From contig DAOUBD010000005.1 of assembly GCA_034432935.1 (NCBI GenBank), forward strand, positions 1 to 64,000: a stretch of DNA of 64,000 nt, read 5' to 3'. A program made the position numbers and the translations under genes. Positions 8,183 to 16,633 of the stretch are shown here, in pieces. Source of the DNA: DAOUAG01 sp034432935. Lineage in GTDB: Bacteria; Chloroflexota; Dehalococcoidia; SM23-28-2; RBG-16-64-32. Each line of letters begins with the position of its first letter. Within the stretch, counting starts at the first letter, position 1. The notes under the pieces were generated by a model that saw only the letters and a program-made list of their open reading frames with translations, made no database searches and was not told the DNA's origin.

Positions 8183-9511
8183 ATGACAGAAGCGCCTGCC
8201 GCCTACCGCCACTTTCTAGAGGACTACCACCGCTGGGAGGGCGTGGCAGCCCGCGAGCCGGGCTGGCTCAGGGACCTGCGGCTCAGGGCCATCGAGGCCT
8301 TCCAGCGCATCGGATTGCCCACCGCCCGTAAGGGCAACGAGCCCTGGAAGTACACCAACATCGCGCCGATCGCGCGCACCGAGTTCCACCGGGACGGAGC
8401 CGCCGCCCTGGATCACCAGCGCCTGCGCCGCGCGGCGCCGTGGGATGAATCCTGGGCCTCGGCCGTCTTCGTCAACGGCAGGTTGAAAGCGGCGCCGCCA
8501 GAGGGGTCTGGCATCCTGGTGGCGGATCTGGGCGGCCTTGGGGAGAGCCATAGCGCCCTGGCCCAGGCCTATCTTGGCCGATACGCCGCCTTCGAAGAAG
8601 ATGGCTTCTCGGCGCTAAACACCGCCCTCTTCGCGGGTGGCGCCCTCGTGCACGTGCCGGGGGGCCTCGAAGCCCCGGCGCCCCTAAACCTGGTCTTCGC
8701 CTCCCAGGACAGCCAAGCCGCCCTCGCCTCCTATCCCCGCACCCTCATCGTCGCCGGAGAGAACAGCCGGCTGACGCTCATAGAGACCTACGTCGGGCTA
8801 GGGCGGGGCGCCCGCTATTTCACGGACTCGGTCACGGAGATCGTTGTAGGCGAGGGCGCCGAGGTGGAGCACTACCGGGTGCTCCTAGAGAGCGATGCTG
8901 CCTACCATGTAGGGGTGACCCGGGTATGGCAGGGCAAAGACAGCAGGTTCTCGTCCACAGCGTTCCAGAGGGGCGCTGCGCTGGCCCGGAATGACCTCCG
9001 GGTGGTGCTGGCGGCCCCGGGCGGCTCCTGCCAGTTGCACGGCCTCTACATCACAAAGGGCCGCGAGCACATCGACAACTACATCAACATCGACCACGCC
9101 GCGCCCCATACGGCTAGCCGGTTGTACTACAAGGGTATTCTGGACGGAAAATCCCAGGCCATCTTCGGGGGCATCGTCCTCGTGCGCCCCGGCGCCGTCA
9201 AGGTCGACGCTCACCAGGCGGACAAGAACCTGATCCTCTCGCCCGATGCGGAGGTGGACAGCAAGCCGAGCCTCGAGATCTACGCCGATGATGTGAAGTG
9301 CGGACACGGGGCCACGGCGGGCGCCATAGCGGAGGACGCCCTCTTCTACCTGCGCAGCCGGGGCCTGGATCTGGAGACGGCCAGCGCCCTCCTCATCAAG
9401 GGCTTTGCCAGCGAGATCCTGGAGTCCGTGGGGCTGCGCAGCCTGAGGCATGATTTGGAACAGCGGGTGAAGAGGGCCCTTAGGGGGGCCACCTTCTGGG
9501 AGGCTGCGTGA
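8183..9511 (+). CDS. sufD: Fe-S assembly protein SufD
   Basis: SufB paralogue that completes the SufBC2D scaffold. The beta-helix core and C-terminal SUF signature are clear, including INIDHAAPHTASR, FGGIVLVRPGAVKVDAHQ and DDVKCGHGATAG. Start ATG 8183 gives 442 aa and has GAGG seven bases upstream. A GTG at 8168 overlapping the sufC stop is possible and would add five residues. The gene ends inside the sufS start (TGATG). Confidence 0.94.
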   Translation: MTEAPAAYRHFLEDYHRWEGVAAREPGWLRDLRLRAIEAFQRIGLPTARKGNEPWKYTNIAPIARTEFHRDGAAALDHQRLRRAAPWDESWASAVFVNGRLKAAPPEGSGILVADLGGLGESHSALAQAYLGRYAAFEEDGFSALNTALFAGGALVHVPGGLEAPAPLNLVFASQDSQAALASYPRTLIVAGENSRLTLIETYVGLGRGARYFTDSVTEIVVGEGAEVEHYRVLLESDAAYHVGVTRVWQGKDSRFSSTAFQRGAALARNDLRVVLAAPGGSCQLHGLYITKGREHIDNYINIDHAAPHTASRLYYKGILDGKSQAIFGGIVLVRPGAVKVDAHQADKNLILSPDAEVDSKPSLEIYADDVKCGHGATAGAIAEDALFYLRSRGLDLETASALLIKGFASEILESVGLRSLRHDLEQRVKRALRGATFWEAA

Positions 9512-10788
9512 TGTCCGCCGTAGAGGCGCGTTCGGCCGGCGGGGCCAGCCGCCCCCTGGATTCAGCCCGGATCCGGGAGGACTTCCCCATCCTGTCGCGC
9601 CTCGTATACGGCCGCCCGCTGGTCTACCTGGACAACGCGGCGACCTCTCAGAAGCCGCGCCAGGTCATCGATGCCCTGGTCCGCTACTACGAGAGCTATA
9701 ACGCCAACATTCACCGCGCTGTTCACTGCCTGGGCGAAGAGGCCACCAACGCCTACGAGGAGACCCGTGCCAAGGTGGCGGCCTTCATCAACGCTCCATC
9801 TCCCGAATGCGTCATATTCACCCGGAACACCACGGAGTCCATCAACCTGGTGGCCTACACCTGGGGGAGGGCCAACCTGCGAGAAGGGGACGAGATCCTC
9901 CTTACCCAGATGGAGCACCACTCCAACCTTATCCCCTGGCAGCGGCTGGCGGCGGAGAAAGGGGCCAGGATCCGCTACATCGGTCTGACGGAGACGCAGA
10001 CCCTGGCGCTGGACGGCTTGGAGGGCCTGCTGGACGCCCGGACCCGCCTGGTGGCGTTGCCCCACGTCTCCAACTCCTTGGGTACCATCAACCCGGTAGA
10101 GCGGGTCGCTGCCGAAGCGCGGCGCAACGGCTCTGTCATCTTGGTGGATGGCGCCCAGGCGGCACCCCACTTGCCGGTAGACGTGCAGGCCATCGGTTGC
10201 GACTTCTACGCCTTCTCGGCCCATAAGATGCTGGGGCCCACGGGCGTCGGCGTGCTATACGGCCGCCGGGAGCTGCTGGAGGGGATGGAGCCCTTCCTGG
10301 GCGGCGGCGAGATGATCCGCCGCGTAACTTTCGAAGGCGCTACCTGGAACGATCTGCCCTGGAAGTTCGAGGCCGGCACTCCCAACATCGGCGACGTCAT
10401 CGCCTTCGGAGCGGCTATCGACTACCTTGAGGCGTTGGGCATGGAGAACGTGAGGGCGCATGAGGTGGAACTGACGGAGTACGCCCTCGCCCGCCTGCGC
10501 ACTCTGGATGACATAACGATATACGGCCCGCCAGACGCCCGCGATAGGGGTGGCGTCATCTCCTTCAACCTCGGCGATCTGCATCCCCACGACGTGGGAA
10601 CGGTCCTGGACCGGCACGGCATCGCTATCCGCGCCGGGCACCACTGCACCCAGCCCCTGATGCGGGCCCTGGGCATCGCCGGGACCGCCCGCGCCAGCTT
10701 CTACATATACAACACGCCCGAAGAGGTGGACGTTCTGGTGGACGCCCTGCGCTCGGCCCGCAAGTTCTTCGCCAATGACGCCCGCTGA
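9511..10788 (+). CDS. sufS: Cysteine desulfurase SufS (class II)
   Basis: PLP-dependent desulfurase supplying sulfur to SUF through SufU. Length is 425 aa. The PLP lysine is Lys239 in FSAHKMLGPTG and the persulfide cysteine is Cys379 in RAGHHCTQPLM, the short-loop arrangement of class II enzymes. The ATG overlaps the sufD stop by one base and has GGGAGG upstream. An in-frame GTG one codon earlier (9508) is the alternative. Together with the class I enzyme at 4530-5744 this gives two desulfurases in 6 kb. Confidence 0.96.
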   Translation: MSAVEARSAGGASRPLDSARIREDFPILSRLVYGRPLVYLDNAATSQKPRQVIDALVRYYESYNANIHRAVHCLGEEATNAYEETRAKVAAFINAPSPECVIFTRNTTESINLVAYTWGRANLREGDEILLTQMEHHSNLIPWQRLAAEKGARIRYIGLTETQTLALDGLEGLLDARTRLVALPHVSNSLGTINPVERVAAEARRNGSVILVDGAQAAPHLPVDVQAIGCDFYAFSAHKMLGPTGVGVLYGRRELLEGMEPFLGGGEMIRRVTFEGATWNDLPWKFEAGTPNIGDVIAFGAAIDYLEALGMENVRAHEVELTEYALARLRTLDDITIYGPPDARDRGGVISFNLGDLHPHDVGTVLDRHGIAIRAGHHCTQPLMRALGIAGTARASFYIYNTPEEVDVLVDALRSARKFFANDAR

Positions 10789-11248
10789 GGATGAATACCG
10801 CCGCCAAGAGGTAGAGCTGGACGAGCTCTACCGTGATATCATCCTGGATCACTACCGGCACCCGCGCCATCGAGGCCGCCTGCCAGCGCCTACGGTGACT
10901 CGGGAGGGCTTTAACCCCCTTTGCGGCGACGAGGTGACCATCGACCTGATGGTGAAGGGGGGAAAGGTGGTGGATGTGGCCTACAGCGGCTCCGGTTGCT
11001 CCATCAGCCAGGCCTCCGCCTCCATGATGGCCGAAGCGGTCCTAGGCAAAGACCTGGATGAGGTCTTCCGGATCATCCAGTCCTTCACGGCCATGATGCG
11101 GGGTTCCGGCGATGTGGACCCCGAGGAGCTGGGCGACCTCGAGGCGATGGCCGGCGTCCGCAAGTTTCCGGTGCGCGTCAAGTGCGCCACCCTGGTGTGG
11201 CACGTGCTGGACGAGGCGTTGGAGGAGATCGAAGGGAAACCCACCTAG
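10775..11248 (+). CDS. sufU: Zinc-dependent sulfurtransferase SufU
   Basis: Accepts persulfide sulfur from SufS and passes it to SufBCD. The 157 aa IscU-like protein has the SufU zinc ligands Cys50, Asp52 (LCGDEVTID), Cys75 (SGCSISQAS) and Cys137 (VKCATLVWHVL). It also has the insertion between the second and third cysteines that separates SufU from IscU. The start overlaps the end of sufS by 14 bases. An ATG at 10791 is out of frame. Last gene of the suf operon, followed 15 bases later by convergent gpsA. No intrinsic terminator with a T-tract is visible. Confidence 0.94.
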   Translation: MTPAEDEYRRQEVELDELYRDIILDHYRHPRHRGRLPAPTVTREGFNPLCGDEVTIDLMVKGGKVVDVAYSGSGCSISQASASMMAEAVLGKDLDEVFRIIQSFTAMMRGSGDVDPEELGDLEAMAGVRKFPVRVKCATLVWHVLDEALEEIEGKPT

Positions 11249-11263
11249 GGCCACGCGGGGCCG

Positions 11264-12250
11264 CTACTGGCCGGCCGCGCGGAGGAGGAGCCGCAGCATT
11301 CTGGCTGGCGGCATCTGTTCAGCTAGCACCGCGTTCAACGCATCGAGAAAAGGCGCGTTCAGGCTCCGGTTTGTGGCGAGTTGGCGGAGGGCGTCTGCTG
11401 CCGCCACCCCTTCCACCGGATGGGTACGCAGGAACTCCCGCCAGTCCGCGCCCTTGGCCAGCATCTCCCCCAGGGTGCGGTTGCGGCTGTGAGGGCTGTA
11501 GCCGGTGGCGAGGAGGTCGCCTAGGCCGGCCAAGCCATAGGCCGTCTCGCCGCGGCCGCCGAGGGCCTGGCAGAGGGAGGCCATCTCGGCAATGGCAAGG
11601 GTGGCCAGAGAGGCCTTGCTGTTGGCCCCATAGCCCAGCCCGTCGCAGATGCCCAGGGCTATAGCGTAGACGTTCTTCGTGGCTCCGCAGAGCTCGACGC
11701 CAGCGAGGTCGCTGGTGGTCTCCACTCGGCAGCTCTCGCCCTGGAAGATCGCCCGGGCAAGGGCCGCGGCGTGCTCTGTTACCGCGCCTACGACAACGGC
11801 CGTCGGCTGTCCCTGGGCCATCTCGATGGCGATGGCCGGGCCGCCGAGGCTGGCGACGGCCTCGCTGAAGGGCGGTCCCAGCTCCTCGCACAGCACCTGG
11901 CTCATGCGCCGCAGGGTGCCGCGCTCCAACCCCTTCGCCGCATTGAGTACGGTCTGCTGCGGAACCAGGTAGGGAGCCAACTTCTGGGCCACGGCTGCCA
12001 CGGCCTGAGAGGGAACGGCGATCACCACCAAGGAAGCGCCGCCGACGGCCTCGGCCAGGTCGCTCTCGGGCCGGATGTTGGGGTGCAGGCGCAGAGCTCC
12101 GGTATAGCGGCTGTTGGTGCGCTGGCGGGCGATCTCTTCTAGGACCTCAGCCTCGATGCTCCAGGCCCGGACCCTGTGGCCGTTGGCGGCAGCTACCTGG
12201 GCCAGGGCCGTGCCCATGCTGCCGGCGCCGAGGATGGCAACAGTGTCCAC
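11264..12250 (-). CDS. gpsA: NAD(P)-dependent glycerol-3-phosphate dehydrogenase
   Basis: Reduces dihydroxyacetone phosphate to sn-glycerol-3-phosphate for membrane phospholipid synthesis. The 328 aa protein has the N-terminal nucleotide-binding motif ILGAGSMGTALAQVAA, the AAKGLERG substrate loop and the C-terminal GATKNVYAIALGICDGLGYG block containing the catalytic lysine. It starts at GTG 12250 with no good Shine-Dalgarno. It is the last gene of a long minus-strand run, and the acyltransferase at 34.2-35.2 kb could use its product. Confidence 0.95.
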   Translation of the reverse strand: MDTVAILGAGSMGTALAQVAAANGHRVRAWSIEAEVLEEIARQRTNSRYTGALRLHPNIRPESDLAEAVGGASLVVIAVPSQAVAAVAQKLAPYLVPQQTVLNAAKGLERGTLRRMSQVLCEELGPPFSEAVASLGGPAIAIEMAQGQPTAVVVGAVTEHAAALARAIFQGESCRVETTSDLAGVELCGATKNVYAIALGICDGLGYGANSKASLATLAIAEMASLCQALGGRGETAYGLAGLGDLLATGYSPHSRNRTLGEMLAKGADWREFLRTHPVEGVAAADALRQLATNRSLNAPFLDALNAVLAEQMPPARMLRLLLRAAGQ

Positions 12251-12271
12251 CGCTAATCCGCCGTCAGTGCG

Positions 12272-13000
12272 TCAACGGAAGCTGAACGTCGCGAAGTCCT
12301 GGGCGACTAGTGTGTTCTCCAGGTCGCTGGTGACCGGCGCCCCGTTCAGGTGCGTAAGGATGATGGTTGTCTGGCGGGAGAGCCGTTTGCGGATGACCTT
12401 GGCATCTTCCAGGCCCATGTGTTCGGGGCCGCTTCCCGAGGTGTAGGTGCAGTCCATAACCAGCACGTCGGCGCCATCGGCCAGCTCGATAATCTCCTCG
12501 CAGAACATGGTGTCGCCGGTGTAGGCGAGGACCTTGTCTCCGATCTCCACCCGGTAGCCCATAGCCTGGGTCCCGTGGGCCTTATGGTTCATGGGCAGGG
12601 CCCGGAAGGTGAGAGGCCCCGCCTTCTGATGCCGGCCGGGCGTTGCCTCGATGTAGCGCCGCTGGTATCCGGCGTCCCGGGTGATGTTCTCGTAGCACTG
12701 GTTGGCAAACTCCTCCATCCGTTTTTCCACGCCCGGGGGCCCGACGATGAAGAGGTCGTCCCGCCGCTGGGTCAGATAGACGTGCTCCAGCATGAGGAAG
12801 GGGAGGCCGGCGAAGTGGTCGGCATGAAAGTGGGTGAGAAAGACGACCTGGAGGTCTGTGAGGGGCACCTTCAGCCGCTTGAGGTGGGGCAACAGCGTGG
12901 GCGGAGCATCGAACAGGTACTTGCCATCGGCTATGAAAGAGCTCCAGTACCGTCCTTCGGAGGCGAAGGCGTTGCTCGAACCAAGAAAGGTCAGCTCCAT
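12272..13000 (-). CDS. MBL-fold hydrolase, RNase Z-like subgroup
   Basis: Metallo-beta-lactamase-fold protein of 242 aa with the dinuclear metal motif HFHADH (THFHADHFAGLP), a TGDT strand (YTGDTMFCEEI) and a late metal-binding His (LTHLNG). The arrangement is that of RNase Z/arylsulfatase-like hydrolases, but at 242 aa it is shorter than tRNase Z and no exosite arm is apparent. A GAGGG Shine-Dalgarno precedes the ATG. Its place after thiolase and DUF35 genes could mean a thioester or ester substrate, but this is only context. Confidence 0.85.
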   Translation of the reverse strand: MELTFLGSSNAFASEGRYWSSFIADGKYLFDAPPTLLPHLKRLKVPLTDLQVVFLTHFHADHFAGLPFLMLEHVYLTQRRDDLFIVGPPGVEKRMEEFANQCYENITRDAGYQRRYIEATPGRHQKAGPLTFRALPMNHKAHGTQAMGYRVEIGDKVLAYTGDTMFCEEIIELADGADVLVMDCTYTSGSGPEHMGLEDAKVIRKRLSRQTTIILTHLNGAPVTSDLENTLVAQDFATFSFR

Positions 13001-13086
13001 GAAGGGCCCTCTTCGGGCGAAGGGCCGGCCCGCCCAGCGGCGGGTCAGCCCTTCGCTAGTCTACGCGCTGCTGGCGTCAGCAGCGA

Positions 13087-14226
13087 CTACTTCTTCAGGA
13101 TATGGATGGTGCAGGCGGAGCCCAGACCGATGACGTGGGCCAGCCCCGCCTTGGCGTCCTTTACCTGTCGAGCGCCGGCCTCGCCCCGCAGGTGCCAGAC
13201 GATCTCGACGACGTTGGCGATGCCGGTGGCGCCCAAGGGGTGCCCCTTGGAGAGGAGTCCTCCGCTGACGTTGACGGGGATCTTGCCGCCGTTCCAGGTC
13301 GCCCGCTCGTCGATCAGCTTGCCGGCCTCGCCTTCGCCGCACAGGCCCAAGTTCTCGTAGTGCAGGAGCTCGGCTGTGGCGAAGCAGTCGTGAAGCTCCA
13401 CCATGCTCAGGTCCTCCGGGCCGATGCCCGCCTTCTCGTAGGCCTCTTTGGCGGCGATGCGGGTGACGGTGTTGATGTCGTACATGACGGGGTTGCGTTC
13501 CTGCCAGGGGTCCGAGGTGATGACGGAGGCGGCGATCCAGACGGGTTTGCTGGTGTACTGGCGCGCCTTCTCTGCCGACATGATGACGACGGCGGCGGCG
13601 CCATCGCCCGTGGGGCAGCACATGTAGAGGGTGTTGGGCCAGGCGATGGGCCGGGCGTTCAGCACCTCCTCTAGGGGCGTCTCCTTCTGGTATTGGGCGT
13701 AGGGGTTGAGGACGCCGTGCTCGTGGTTCTTGACGGCCACCTTGGCGAACTGCTCGACGGTCGTCCCGTACTTGCGCATATGCTCGACCCCGGCCTGCCC
13801 GAAGACGCCCGGCATCAGCCCGGTGCCCATGACGCCCTCAGTGCTGTAGGCGCGGTCGCCACCGCTGCCTACACCCAAGAGGCCCATCTTCCCCATCTGC
13901 TCGCTGCCGATGGCCATGGCGATGTCGTAGGCGCCGGAAGCCACGGCCATCCAGGCCTCACGGAGGGCCGTGGACCCAGTGGCGCAGGCGTTGGATACGT
14001 TGATGACCGGCACGCCTGTGGCGCCGATCTCCTTCATGATCCGCTGGCCCACCGTCGCGTTGGACTGGTAAAGGTTGCCGCTGACGACGATCTCTATGTC
14101 CTTGATGGTGACGCCGGCGTCCTTCATGGCGCCGATGGCCGCTTCCGCCGCCAGGGTAATGACATCCTTGTCGGGATACCGCCCGAACTTGATCATGTTG
14201 GCGCCGACTATGGCTACATCTCGCAT
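13087..14226 (-). CDS. Thiolase-family protein (SCP-x/acetyl-CoA acetyltransferase type)
   Basis: Probably cleaves or forms beta-ketoacyl-CoA bonds. The 379 aa protein has the nucleophile loop SNACATGSTAL (Cys81), an HDCFA motif and the C-terminal GLLSKGHPLGATG. Start ATG 14226 has AGGAG eight bases upstream and gives the N-terminus MRDVAIVGAN, matching its paralogue at 62915. A GTG three codons earlier is less likely. It is preceded by a DUF35 protein on the same strand, the usual partner of this thiolase subclass in steroid side-chain and fatty-acid degradation (established for the family). The actual substrate is unknown. Confidence 0.9.
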   Translation of the reverse strand: MRDVAIVGANMIKFGRYPDKDVITLAAEAAIGAMKDAGVTIKDIEIVVSGNLYQSNATVGQRIMKEIGATGVPVINVSNACATGSTALREAWMAVASGAYDIAMAIGSEQMGKMGLLGVGSGGDRAYSTEGVMGTGLMPGVFGQAGVEHMRKYGTTVEQFAKVAVKNHEHGVLNPYAQYQKETPLEEVLNARPIAWPNTLYMCCPTGDGAAAVVIMSAEKARQYTSKPVWIAASVITSDPWQERNPVMYDINTVTRIAAKEAYEKAGIGPEDLSMVELHDCFATAELLHYENLGLCGEGEAGKLIDERATWNGGKIPVNVSGGLLSKGHPLGATGIANVVEIVWHLRGEAGARQVKDAKAGLAHVIGLGSACTIHILKK

Positions 14227-14308
14227 CGTCCTCACTCCTTACTTCTGTGCCGTGCCCAGCCTGCGGGCCCGGCGCCCGCTGGCCTTCTGCTGGTGACGTC
14301 CTTCCCGG

Positions 14309-14746
14309 TCATACCACCCGGAACTTGGCGGCGATGACATCGTTGCCTTCACGGTCTGTCGCCACCTTCTCCGTGAACATCTTCACCTTCTTGCCGAACC
14401 AATCGGTGCTGGGCTTCAGGGGGTCGAGGCCGTAGACGTTCCCCCGCACGGAGACGCCCTCGGGCAGGTCGATGATGGCCGCAACGTAGGGCGCCTCCAG
14501 CCCTGGCACCGTCTGGTGTACGACGGAGAAGACGTAGATCTCCCCTTCATCGCTGAACCGGAGCTCCTCGAAGGGCCCTAGCGAGCCGCACTTGCCGCAG
14601 GCGAGGCGCTCTCCCAGGAAGGTGGCCCCGCACTCTTTGCAGCGGGACCCCCAGAGATAGGCGGGCTCATTGGGGTAGTTGTCCGGTATGCGCAGAAAGG
14701 GCACCAAAGGTTTGATCTTCTTCTCGGTGACGGTCTCTTGGGTCAA
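14309..14746 (-). CDS. DUF35 OB-fold/zinc-ribbon acyl-CoA-associated protein
   Basis: Small partner protein (145 aa) with a rubredoxin-like zinc ribbon (CKECG and CGKCG, about 31-49) followed by an OB-fold domain (about 55-140). Such proteins bind acyl-CoA and pair with thiolases or MaoC-type hydratases. Here it is immediately upstream of a thiolase. I choose TTG 14746 as the start because AAGGAGGT lies seven bases upstream. An in-frame ATG at 14773 would place the Shine-Dalgarno inside the gene. Confidence 0.88.
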   Translation of the reverse strand: MTQETVTEKKIKPLVPFLRIPDNYPNEPAYLWGSRCKECGATFLGERLACGKCGSLGPFEELRFSDEGEIYVFSVVHQTVPGLEAPYVAAIIDLPEGVSVRGNVYGLDPLKPSTDWFGKKVKMFTEKVATDREGNDVIAAKFRVV

Positions 14747-14829
14747 GGGCGAACCTCCTTCTCGCGCTAACACAGGCGCGACTGAGATGTACCACGACTC
14801 TTACGTGCACGTCAAGTGCCGGGATGCCA

Positions 14830-15144
14830 TCAGCCCTCCACTACGTGCTGGTCGTCCCGGTCCAGGGGTGGGATGGATAGGCTCATGACCAGCGCCTCGC
14901 CCTTGACGGCGCGCACGCTGTGCACCGTCCCCTGCTCGATGCGCACGGTCTCGTAAGGGCGAAGGCGCAGGGTGTGGTCGCCTACGGTGGCCTCCACCTC
15001 GTGCTCCAGCACTGTGTAGATCTGGGCGCACTTCTCATGGTAGTGGGGCGCCACGTGCTCCGTCTCCAGCATACGTATGATGCGTATGCTGCACTCCGGC
15101 ATGGAGACGTGAGAGAGGATCTCGTACATGCCCATGTCGCTCAT
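14830..15144 (-). CDS. Cupin-domain protein
   Basis: A 104 aa single-domain cupin with the metal-binding pattern H..H.....Q in APHYHEKCAQIYTVLE and the second motif GTVHSVRA near residue 75. Function cannot be assigned: small cupins include dioxygenases, isomerases and sensors. The ATG overlaps the stop of the MocA-like gene by four bases, indicating an operon with the molybdenum-hydroxylase genes upstream. Confidence 0.8.
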   Translation of the reverse strand: MSDMGMYEILSHVSMPECSIRIIRMLETEHVAPHYHEKCAQIYTVLEHEVEATVGDHTLRLRPYETVRIEQGTVHSVRAVKGEALVMSLSIPPLDRDDQHVVEG

Positions 15145-15749
15145 GATTTCACCTGCTCGAAGTAACTGGCCCTGGCTTTCTCATACTCCTCTGGCCGGTT
15201 CATGTCCAGTAGCACCAGGGCAGAGGGGAACTCTATTTCGGTAATCCGGCGCTCGTGCCGCTGGATAACGGCTCGCAGGCCCTGGGTCTCCTCCCGCACC
15301 TGCCGCAGCTCCGGCAGCAGCGAGCCGTCCACGATGAGGGGGTGGCCCCGCTCGCCCTGGTGCACTGGCAGCGTGATCAGGCTGCGCCGCCGAAAGTGCA
15401 CCTCCACCAGGCGCTTGCTGACCGAAGCCGGCCGCGGTTGGTCCACGTTCAGGATGACGATCGCCTGCGTGTTATCGGGCAGGGCGGCGGCGCCCACACG
15501 GACGGACGAGGCCCGGCCCTCGGCGTACAGTTCGTTCACGATGGCCTGGGCGCCGGCCCGGTGGACGTAGGGTAGCACCTCGTGCGCGCGGTGGCCCAGG
15601 ACGACGACGATCGGCGACGCTGGAATCTCCGCCAGCTGGGCTAGCTGGTACTCGATCAAGGTCTGCCCGCCCCATTCCAGCAAGGGCTTGGGGGTTCCCA
15701 TACGGGTTGACTCGCCGCCGGCCAGCAGGACGGCGGCCACTCCTGCCAC
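15141..15749 (-). CDS. MocA/MobA-like molybdenum cofactor nucleotidyltransferase
   Basis: NTP-transferase (202 aa) with the Rossmann-like N-terminal loop LLAGGESTRMGTPKPLL and a central NVDQPRP metal motif. In xanthine dehydrogenase-family operons such proteins make the molybdopterin cytosine dinucleotide form of the cofactor. That role fits, since the three hydroxylase subunits lie 0.9 kb upstream on the same strand. Starts at GTG 15749 with GAGGGG upstream. A sugar-1-phosphate nucleotidyltransferase is a less likely alternative. Confidence 0.82.
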   Translation of the reverse strand: MAGVAAVLLAGGESTRMGTPKPLLEWGGQTLIEYQLAQLAEIPASPIVVVLGHRAHEVLPYVHRAGAQAIVNELYAEGRASSVRVGAAALPDNTQAIVILNVDQPRPASVSKRLVEVHFRRRSLITLPVHQGERGHPLIVDGSLLPELRQVREETQGLRAVIQRHERRITEIEFPSALVLLDMNRPEEYEKARASYFEQVKS

Positions 15750-15758
15750 GGCCGCCCC

Positions 15759-16604
15759 TCACTCCACGGAGAACAGGGAGTCCAACTTCATGGCCAAGGC
15801 CACGTTGCCCGCCAGGTGCACCTTGCGCATGGTGATGGCGAACACGGGGTTCAGGTCGCCCGTCGAGAGGTCCATCCAGATCTCGGGCTTGGTTTTCAGC
15901 TCTAGGTCGAACTTCTCGGGTGCGCCGTCGGCAGAATCGGCGCGGCCATCGTGGGTATAGACGGTCCACTGACCGCCGCCGGGGCCCTCCATCGTGAACA
16001 GGTAGGTGGTGTTCTGGTCTGCGCCGCGGCTGCTCCAGTAGATCAGGGGCATGTAATGGAAGACGCGGTCCAGGTGGTAATGAACCTGCTCAGGGGTGCT
16101 TGCCTCTATCCAGTGGGGCAGCTTCTTCTTGGCGACTTTGCGGATCTGCTGGTACTGCGATGGGAGGAACAGGTAGCTGGCGTGGAAGAGATCGCGGATG
16201 GTGCCCGCACGGTCCCAGCCGGGGCTGTTGGCCGGGCGGTCCAGGTCGGCTTCGCTGAGTCCTTCCAGCATCTGGAGGTGCTCCTCGAAGGCGGCCTTCA
16301 TGCGCGCCAGGAGCTCGGACACGGGGAGGTCGCGCCGCCTGGCCACGCAGGCCTCGTGAAAGGCCGTTGCGTCCTCCCGCTTCTCGAAGCCGGGGATGCT
16401 GGCCGGCTCTCCGGCGATGGCCTGGCGGGTGAGCGGCAGCGCCTGGTCCTCCTGGGCGCCGACGGTGTTGGCCAGGTGCTCCTTGGCCGTCCACTTGTCC
16501 ACCTTCTTCTTCCAGTCGGCATCGTCGAGGCGGCCGAAGCCGTCCAGGCAGCGCTTTAGGGCGCTACTGTAGAACTCTCTTATCTGCTCCTTGCTAGGCT
16601 TCAC
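15759..16604 (-). CDS. DinB-like/SCP2 two-domain protein
   Basis: A 281 aa protein with an N-terminal DinB or maleylpyruvate-isomerase-like helical bundle (about 1-155, with WTAKEHLANTVGAQEDQ and GTIRDLFHASYLFL) and a C-terminal SCP2-type lipid-binding domain (about 165-280, with FDLELKTKPEIWMDLSTGD). SCP2 domains carry sterols or acyl-CoAs. Placed between a Mo-hydroxylase operon and a thiolase, it may present a hydrophobic substrate. This is inference from order only. It starts at GTG with GGAGG about 11 bases away. Confidence 0.75.
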   Translation of the reverse strand: MKPSKEQIREFYSSALKRCLDGFGRLDDADWKKKVDKWTAKEHLANTVGAQEDQALPLTRQAIAGEPASIPGFEKREDATAFHEACVARRRDLPVSELLARMKAAFEEHLQMLEGLSEADLDRPANSPGWDRAGTIRDLFHASYLFLPSQYQQIRKVAKKKLPHWIEASTPEQVHYHLDRVFHYMPLIYWSSRGADQNTTYLFTMEGPGGGQWTVYTHDGRADSADGAPEKFDLELKTKPEIWMDLSTGDLNPVFAITMRKVHLAGNVALAMKLDSLFSVE

Positions 16605-16633
16605 TGGCGGCTAAACCTCCGATCATAGGGTGA

